A DNA stretch of 37,195 bases from Hyphomicrobiales bacterium (lineage in GTDB: Bacteria; Pseudomonadota; Alphaproteobacteria; Rhizobiales; Phreatobacteraceae). The notes beneath the pieces are model-generated. The model saw only the letters and a list, made by a program, of their open reading frames with translations, did no database searches and had not been told where the DNA came from. Of this stretch, positions 32,655-37,195 are shown in pieces (within the stretch, counting starts at the first letter, position 1; each line of letters begins with the position of its first letter). The DNA lies in contig JAFKKV010000052.1 in the NCBI GenBank assembly GCA_017304475.1, positions 1 to 37,195 of the forward strand. The letters run 5' to 3'. A program made the position numbers and the translations under genes.

Positions 32655-33059
32655 ATGATTCTCGGGATCGGCTCCGACCTCTGTGACATCAGGCGCATCG
32701 AGAAATCGCTGGAGCGCCACGGCGAACGCTTCACCCATCGGCTGTTCACCGATCTGGAACGCGCCCGGGCCGAGGGCAGGGCCCATCGGGCCGCCACCTA
32801 TGCCAAGCGCTTCGCCGCCAAGGAGGCCTGCTGCAAGGCGCTCGGTACCGGCATTCGCCATGGCGTGTTCTGGCGCGACATGGGCGTAGCGAACCTGCCG
32901 TCCGGCAAACCGACCTTGATTTTGACCAATGGCGCGCTCGACCGGCTGAAGGCTATCACGCCGGCCGGCTACCGCGCCCAGATCGACCTGACGATCACCG
33001 ACGACTATCCGATGGCCCAGGCCTTCGTGATCATCTCGGCCGTGCCGGAAAACCTCTGA
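32655..33059 (+). CDS. acpS: Holo-[acyl-carrier-protein] synthase
   Basis: Transfers phosphopantetheine from CoA to acyl carrier protein for fatty acid synthesis. The 134 residues have the magnesium-binding Asp8 in GIGSDLCDIRRIEKSL and Glu57 in YAKRFAAKEACCKALGTG. The family length is 120-135. ATG at 32655, one base after the preceding stop, with AGGAAGGG (32641-32649 region) as ribosome site. In many relatives lepB-rnc-era-recO follow acpS; here a 185-bp gap and an unrelated gene follow. Confidence 0.95.
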   Translation: MILGIGSDLCDIRRIEKSLERHGERFTHRLFTDLERARAEGRAHRAATYAKRFAAKEACCKALGTGIRHGVFWRDMGVANLPSGKPTLILTNGALDRLKAITPAGYRAQIDLTITDDYPMAQAFVIISAVPENL

Positions 33060-33149
33060 AAAGCCCCAGCTATACCTGCAATGTCCATGAACAGCCGTTC
33101 ATCGCCGGGCCACGATATCGACACTGTCCGTTCAGCCACGGTTCAAAGG

Positions 33150-33174
33150 GGAACCTCTAGTCTCCGGGAACGTT
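33150..33174 (+). promoter_or_regulatory. EcfG-type general stress promoter
   Basis: GGAAC at 33150-33154, 16-bp spacer, CGTT at 33171-33174. This is a perfect match to the alphaproteobacterial EcfG consensus GGAAC-N16/17-CGTT, about 70 bases before the next start codon. The GGAAC also forms half of a GGTTC/GAACC inverted repeat. Confidence 0.72.
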
Positions 33175-33244
33175 GAGGAAGGGAGCTTGAAGTCGAGGCG
33201 CGAGGCGCCACGGAGCTTCCCGACAAATGCGAAGGGGCATGACA

Positions 33245-33628
33245 ATGCTGACCAATGCTTTCAAATCCCGGGGCCTGAAGGCCCTCGTGGCCGGCCTCGT
33301 GATCACTGCGGGCGTTGCCGCCAGCGTCACGCCGGCTTCCGCCCAGTATCGCCGCCACTATTACCGCGGTGGCGACCGGGGCGCGGCCGTCGGCGCCGGC
33401 ATCGCGCTCGGCATTATCGGCCTTGCCGCCGGTGCCGCGATCGCCTCGCAGAACCGTCGCTACGAGGAACCGGCCTATTATCCGCGTGAGCGCTATTACG
33501 GCGGCGGCTACTACGCCCCGGCTCCGCGCGCCTATTATTACGACGAGGCGCCGCCGCCGCGCGTCTACTACCAGCGCCCGTCGCGCAATTTCTACACGCC
33601 GGGCAGCAACATGCACGACTGGGATTGA
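33245..33628 (+). CDS. Small secreted Tyr-rich protein under a stress promoter
   Basis: Product of 127 residues. A signal peptide (LKALVAGLVITAGVAASVTP, cleavage near ASA-Q) is followed by a YRRHYYRGGDRG stretch, a glycine/alanine-rich hydrophobic segment that could be a membrane or glycine-zipper helix (AAVGAGIALGIIGLAAGAAI), and a Tyr/Pro/Arg-rich tail (RYYGGGYYAPAPRAYYY). Function unknown. The ATG at 33245 is set by GAAGGGG at 33231-33237, seven bases away; ATGs at 33227 and 33239 are too early or too close. The EcfG promoter upstream suggests induction in general stress; a GNRA-loop terminator follows. Confidence 0.82.
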   Translation: MLTNAFKSRGLKALVAGLVITAGVAASVTPASAQYRRHYYRGGDRGAAVGAGIALGIIGLAAGAAIASQNRRYEEPAYYPRERYYGGGYYAPAPRAYYYDEAPPPRVYYQRPSRNFYTPGSNMHDWD

Positions 33629-33662
33629 TCCCGGGACGTCACGGCACATGAGCATGAAAAGG

Positions 33663-33692
33663 AGCGCGGTCGAAAGGCCGCGCTTCTTTTTT
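33663..33692 (+). terminator. Intrinsic terminator of the stress gene
   Basis: AGCGCGG-TC (33663-33671), loop GAAA, GG-CCGCGCT (33676-33684), then TCTTTTTT. A strong terminator with a GNRA tetraloop. Confidence 0.88.
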
Positions 33693-33763
33693 GGGGTCGG
33701 GGCAAGCCGTGGCGTTGGGACATGGGATCCGAGCGGTGGCCCGGAGGCCGTGGGCTCAACGCA

Positions 33764-33858
33764 TCGTCTTGCCCGGGCTTGCCCCGGGCACCCACGAATT
33801 CATTCGTTCAAGGCAATCAAGTCGTGGATATCAGGGACAAGCCCGGGCAAGACGAGAA
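33764..33858. repeat. Palindromic intergenic repeat, family 2, copy d
   Basis: Left arm TCGTCTTGCCCGGGCTTGCC plus CCGGGCACCCACG, right arm CGTGGATATCAGGGACAAGC plus CCGGGCAAGACGA. Sits between the stress gene terminator and the convergent AEC transporter gene. Confidence 0.82.
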
Positions 33859-33878
33859 TAACCCCTGGCGGGCCAGCC

Positions 33879-34805
33879 TTAGCTCACCAAGCCGAGCGCC
33901 AGCGGAATGGTCACCACGGCCACCAGAGTCTGCACCGTCAGGATCTCCGCCATCAGCGTCGCGTCGCCGCCCATGTGGCGGGCCAGGATATAGGATCCGG
34001 ACGCGGTCGGCATGGCGGCGCAGAGCACCGCCACCTGCAGCGGCACGCCGGAGACGCCCAGCGCCATGGCGATGGCGCCGACCATGGCCGGCATCAACGC
34101 CAGCTTCAGCACGCAGCAGAGCCAGGTCAGCGCGCTCGGGCGCATCGCCGCCTTGACGTCGAGGCCGGCACCGACCAGCAGCAACCCCGCGCCAAGCGCC
34201 GCCGAGCCCAGAATGTCGCCGAATCGCATGATCACGACCGGCACGGGCAGGCCCAGGGCATTGACCACGATGCCGATGGCCGAGGACCAGATGAAGGGAT
34301 TGGTGACGATCGCCTTCAGCGTCGGCCCGAGCACCACCGGCCGGTCCTGGGCATAATGCTGCAGCATGACCACAGCCAGCACATTGAGCAGCGGGATCAT
34401 GGCGGCGACCGCGATCGCGGTGAGCGTCAGGCCGACGGTCGCGTGCAGCGCGCCGGCGGTGGCGATCGCGACGAAGGAATTCCAGCGGGTGGCGCCCTGG
34501 AACACCGAGGTGAAGGCCGGCCCGTTCATGCCGAACAGGCGGGCGAGCAGCGGCCGCGCCGCCAGCAGCAGCGCCGTCATGATCAGGATCGCGCCGATCA
34601 GCGCCACGCCGACCTCGATCACCGGCACGGTGCGCAGGTCCGCCTTGGCCAGCGTCATGATGATGACGGCCGGAAAGAACACGTAATAGGTCGCCCGTTC
34701 CAGGCCGTTCCAGCCGCCGCCATCCATCAGGCCGCGGGCGCGCAGGACCGCGCCGAGCACGATGATCAGGAAAACCGGGGCGAGGCTTGCAACGATCGGG
34801 GACAT
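33879..34805 (-). CDS. AEC family transporter (auxin efflux carrier type)
   Basis: Integral membrane protein of 308 residues with about ten helices in two halves of five, the AEC/BASS-like layout. It begins with MSPIVASLAPVFLIIVLGAV, and the second half has GAGLLLVGAGLDVKAAM and CAAMPTASGSYILARHMGGD, the latter typical of the family. Bacterial members move small organic acids such as malate or malonate; the substrate here is not known. ATG 34805 is chosen over the upstream ATG at 34844, because the helix starts right after it. Divergent from the gamma-glutamylcyclotransferase gene. Confidence 0.9.
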   Translation of the reverse strand: MSPIVASLAPVFLIIVLGAVLRARGLMDGGGWNGLERATYYVFFPAVIIMTLAKADLRTVPVIEVGVALIGAILIMTALLLAARPLLARLFGMNGPAFTSVFQGATRWNSFVAIATAGALHATVGLTLTAIAVAAMIPLLNVLAVVMLQHYAQDRPVVLGPTLKAIVTNPFIWSSAIGIVVNALGLPVPVVIMRFGDILGSAALGAGLLLVGAGLDVKAAMRPSALTWLCCVLKLALMPAMVGAIAMALGVSGVPLQVAVLCAAMPTASGSYILARHMGGDATLMAEILTVQTLVAVVTIPLALGLVS

Positions 34806-34977
34806 GGAATGGGACAGCTCATGGCGGGAGGCGTCTTGCATCACGCCGGGGCGGGCAGGGCAAGTGCCATCAACGCATGCCGGTACCTATGACCTGGACG
34901 GCCGGGCCGGGCGGACGCGGGCCTCGCCAGACCGCCTTCGCCCTCGCTATGCTGCCATCGTCCCTTGCCGCGGTGCC

Positions 34978-35415
34978 ATGCTCTATTTCGCCTACGGGTC
35001 CAACATGCATGAGGTCGACATGGCGCGCCGCTGCCCCGGCGCCCATGCCTGCGGCGTGGCGCGCCTCGACCGGCACCGCATGTTCATCAATGCCGAGGGC
35101 TATGTCGCGATCGGCCATGCGCCCGGCCGGTCCGTCCATGGTGTCGTCTGGCGCCTGACGGCGCGCCATGTCGCGGTGCTCGACCGCTACGAATGCGTCG
35201 ATCGCGGCCTCTATGTGAAGCGCATGCTGCCGGTGCGACTGAATGGCTCGACGGTGACGGCCCTGGTCTATGCGGGCGGGGCGATCGCGACGGGGCAGCG
35301 CCCGCTGCGCGATCACTTCTGTCGCGCGGTCAGGGCTTCGGCGCTCGCCTGGAACCTGCCGCCGGTCTATATCGCCGGTCTGGATCGTCTTGCACGGCAG
35401 GGTTTTCGAGAGTGA
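34978..35415 (+). CDS. Gamma-glutamylcyclotransferase-like protein
   Basis: GGCT-fold protein of 145 residues. It begins with the substrate-binding loop MLYFAYGSNMHEVDM and has the acidic residue of the active site in VAVLDRYECVDRGLYVKRML. Family members release 5-oxoproline from gamma-glutamyl amines or glutathione; several bacterial members have other or unknown substrates. The ATG at 34978 opens the conserved motif; upstream in-frame sequence is not protein-like. 87 bp before the cfa gene, on the same strand, so possibly co-transcribed. Confidence 0.88.
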   Translation: MLYFAYGSNMHEVDMARRCPGAHACGVARLDRHRMFINAEGYVAIGHAPGRSVHGVVWRLTARHVAVLDRYECVDRGLYVKRMLPVRLNGSTVTALVYAGGAIATGQRPLRDHFCRAVRASALAWNLPPVYIAGLDRLARQGFRE

Positions 35416-35502
35416 GTTCCGGTCTCCGGGGTTGAGCCTTGGTGTCCGGGGCGACGTCCCGGTCCTGCCGGTCGCGGTTTGGTTTCGAGGTCGAGGTTCG
35501 TC

Positions 35503-36750
35503 ATGAGCATGCTTGCCCATCTTCTCTCCCGCTTCGTCAAGAACGGCCGCCTGACCGTTCTGCATCACGACGGTGGGCGCGAGAGTTTCGGCTCCGGCAG
35601 CGGCGGTCCCGATGTGACGGTGAAGCTGCATGACGCCAAGGTGCAGCGGGAGCTGTTCTTCAATCCGGAACTGGCTTCCGCCGAAGCCTATATGGACGGC
35701 CGGCTGACGATCGAGAACGGCGGCAAGGTGCTCGACCTGCTCACGCTCTTCTCGGTCAATCGGTCCGGCCTCGGCGCGCATCCGGTCCAGCAGGCCCTGC
35801 GCAAGGTCTGGCGGGCCCTGAAGCGCCGGCACCAGGCCAACAAGGTCGGCCAGGCCGCGGCCAATGTCTCAAGTCATTACGACCACCCGCGCGCCTTCTA
35901 CGAGCTCTGGCTCGACGAGACCATGAGCTATTCCTGCGCCTATTTCGAGCGGCCGGATGTCTCGCTGAAGGACGCGCAGGTCGCCAAGATGCGCCATATC
36001 GCGGCCAAGCTCCGGCTCGAACCGGGCATGACTGTCGCCGAGATCGGCTCCGGCTGGGGCGGGCTTGCCACCTATCTCGCGGCGGTCTGCGGCGTGCATG
36101 TCACCGCCATCAATGTCTCGCCCGACCAGCTCGCCGCCTCCAAGGACCGGGTCCAGACCGCCGGCATCGCCGACCGCGTCACCTTCTTCGAGAAGGATTA
36201 TCGCGAGCTGACCGGGCGCTTCGACCGGGTCGTCTCGGTGGGCATGATGGAACATGTCGGCGTCAATCATTTCGACGACTATTTCTCGACCGTGAAGCGC
36301 CTGCTGAACGATGGCGGCTACGCCATGATCCACGCCATCGGCCGCATGTCGCCGCCCGGCACCACCGCGCCCTTCATCCGCAAATACATCTTCCCCGGCG
36401 GCTATGTCCCGGCGCTCTCGGAGGTCTTCGCCTCGACCGAGCGGACCGGGCTCTGGGTCGACGACTGCGAGGTGCTGCGGCTGCATTATTACTGGACCAT
36501 CAAGGCCTGGCGCGAGAATTTCGAGGCGGTCCGCGACAAGGTGGTCGCCATGCAGGGCGAGCGCTTCGCCCGCATGTGGGAATTCTATCTCGCCGCCGTC
36601 GAGCTCGGCTTCCTGCACGGCTCCAACATGGTCTACCAGCTGCTGCTGTCGGAAACCCGCGACGCCGTGCCGGTGCAGCGTGATTTCATCACCGCGGCGG
36701 AAGCCGTGCTGAAGACCCGTGAGGCGGTGCTGCCATGGTCGTCCACCTGA
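35503..36750 (+). CDS. cfa: Cyclopropane-fatty-acyl-phospholipid synthase
   Basis: Adds a methylene from S-adenosylmethionine across double bonds of membrane phospholipid acyl chains, usually in stationary phase or acid stress. The 415 residues have an N-terminal lipid-interacting domain (about 1-115), then SSHYDHPRAFYELWLDETMS, the SAM-binding motif VAEIGSGWGGLATYLAAV, and the bicarbonate/active-site regions SVGMMEHVGVNHF and GSNMVYQLLLS near the end. ATG at 35503 follows GAGG at 35493-35496. It overlaps the acylphosphatase gene by 16 bases, so the two are co-translated. Confidence 0.94.
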   Translation: MSMLAHLLSRFVKNGRLTVLHHDGGRESFGSGSGGPDVTVKLHDAKVQRELFFNPELASAEAYMDGRLTIENGGKVLDLLTLFSVNRSGLGAHPVQQALRKVWRALKRRHQANKVGQAAANVSSHYDHPRAFYELWLDETMSYSCAYFERPDVSLKDAQVAKMRHIAAKLRLEPGMTVAEIGSGWGGLATYLAAVCGVHVTAINVSPDQLAASKDRVQTAGIADRVTFFEKDYRELTGRFDRVVSVGMMEHVGVNHFDDYFSTVKRLLNDGGYAMIHAIGRMSPPGTTAPFIRKYIFPGGYVPALSEVFASTERTGLWVDDCEVLRLHYYWTIKAWRENFEAVRDKVVAMQGERFARMWEFYLAAVELGFLHGSNMVYQLLLSETRDAVPVQRDFITAAEAVLKTREAVLPWSST

Positions 36751-37010
36751 TCATTTCCGGCCGGGTCCAGGGCGTCGGCTACCGGCAATGGCTCAGCCGC
36801 CATGCCGGCGCGCGCGGCCTCCAAGGCTGGGTGCGCAACCGCAGCGACCGGACGGTCGAGGCGGTGCTTGCCGGCGACGAGGCTGACGTCGAAGCCACCA
36901 TCAACGAGGCGATGAACGGGCCGCTGGGCGCCAAGGTCGACCGTATCGACCGAAGGGAGGCTGAAGGGGAAGAGTTCGCTCCCGGCTTCGAAATCCGCCC
37001 GACGGTTTGA
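36735..37010 (+). CDS. acyP: Acylphosphatase
   Basis: Small cytoplasmic enzyme that hydrolyses acyl phosphates. The 91 residues carry the phosphate-binding loop ISGRVQGVGYRQW, with the catalytic Arg in GYRQW, and the catalytic Asn in GWVRNRSDRTVEAV; the usual length is about 90. The ATG at 36735 lies inside the 3' end of cfa. A REP copy and the end of an insertion sequence follow directly. Confidence 0.95.
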   Translation: MVVHLIISGRVQGVGYRQWLSRHAGARGLQGWVRNRSDRTVEAVLAGDEADVEATINEAMNGPLGAKVDRIDRREAEGEEFAPGFEIRPTV

Positions 37011-37023
37011 ACCAGCACGGGCC

Positions 37024-37079
37024 TCAACCCTCGCCCGCGCCTTCGCGGGAGAGGGTGGCCGCGGCAGCGGCCGGGTGAG
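37024..37079. repeat. REP-like two-hairpin repeat, family 1, copy d (cut by an IS)
   Basis: ACCCTCGCCCGCG / CGCGGGAGAGGGT around CCTT (37027-37056, one mismatch), then GGCCGC-GGCA-GCGGCC (37057-37072) and GGGTGAG. Copy b continues GGGTGAGGGT, but here the match ends at 37079. Confidence 0.8.
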
Positions 37080-37094
37080 CATCTGTGTTCCGCG

Positions 37095-37195
37095 TCAAGC
37101 CTGTTTTGGGGCGTGGGCGGTCCAGATGCGGTCCTGAGCGATGAGGGTGTTGGCGAGCACGACGAGCTTTCGGGCGACAGCGATGAGGGCGCATT
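37095..37195 (-). mobile_element. C-terminal end of an IS110-type transposase (partial)
   Basis: The minus strand from the window edge reads CALIAVARKLVVLANTLIAQ, DRIWTAHAPKQA and a TGA stop at 37097-37095. This resembles the C-terminus of IS110-family transposases (Transposase_20 region), which act as DEDD/Ser recombinases guided by a bridge RNA in the studied members. Only 32 codons are in the window; the catalytic parts, the start and the other IS end are outside. The stop is only 15 bases from the point where the adjacent REP sequence breaks off (37079/37080), consistent with the short right end of the IS110 subgroup. Confidence 0.6.

Overview
The window is high-GC DNA from an alphaproteobacterium, most likely of the order Hyphomicrobiales (Rhizobiales). 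The evidence is the gene order (slt, dapA, smpB, uracil-DNA glycosylase, NYN protein, rpoZ, one bifunctional Rel/SpoT, pyrE, acpS), an omega subunit with a long acidic tail, a perfect EcfG-type stress promoter, and several families of palindromic intergenic repeats. The genus cannot be fixed from sequence alone. Most genes are ordinary chromosomal housekeeping genes. No tRNA, rRNA or CRISPR array was seen.

Layout. 1-2.95 kb: a REP-like hairpin, holC coupled to an MFS exporter, a palindromic repeat and a WYL regulator. 3-9.9 kb: an ABC-F ATPase, a small secreted protein, an aquaporin with an altered second NPA box, a second small secreted protein, ndk followed by an unusual hairpin array, and a molybdopterin oxidoreductase. 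9.9-18 kb: a GNAT enzyme, a long palindromic element, purMN, a malic enzyme fused to a phosphotransacetylase-like domain, a membrane-bound c-di-GMP phosphodiesterase, a REP pair, and a divergent AhpD-like/MarR pair. 18-27.3 kb: a lytic transglycosylase, a split chromate transporter with a divergent LysR regulator, dapA-smpB-VOC, an exported superoxide dismutase, a small membrane protein, and an overlapping glycosylase/NYN pair. 27.5-33.1 kb: a DUF1810 protein, two palindromic repeats, rpoZ with its own promoter and terminator, rsh, another long palindrome, and the tight pyrE-membrane protein-acpS operon. 33.2-37.2 kb: a stress-promoter-driven secreted protein, an AEC transporter, a gamma-glutamylcyclotransferase, a cyclopropane fatty acid synthase overlapping acylphosphatase, and the last codons of an IS110-type transposase sitting in a REP copy.

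How the genes fit together. The backbone covers DNA replication and repair (holC, glycosylase), nucleotide supply (purM, purN, pyrE, ndk), cell-wall precursor synthesis and turnover (dapA, slt), trans-translation (smpB), transcription and the stringent response (rpoZ, rsh), and lipid synthesis (acpS, cfa). Accessory pieces (chromate transport, SOD, AhpD/MarR, transporters) are set between backbone genes, often next to repeats. The most unusual material is non-coding: three families of imperfect palindromes, a run of hairpins behind ndk, and an IS110 element whose edge coincides with a break in a REP hairpin. No gene cluster was found that clearly looks like a new defence or biosynthetic system.
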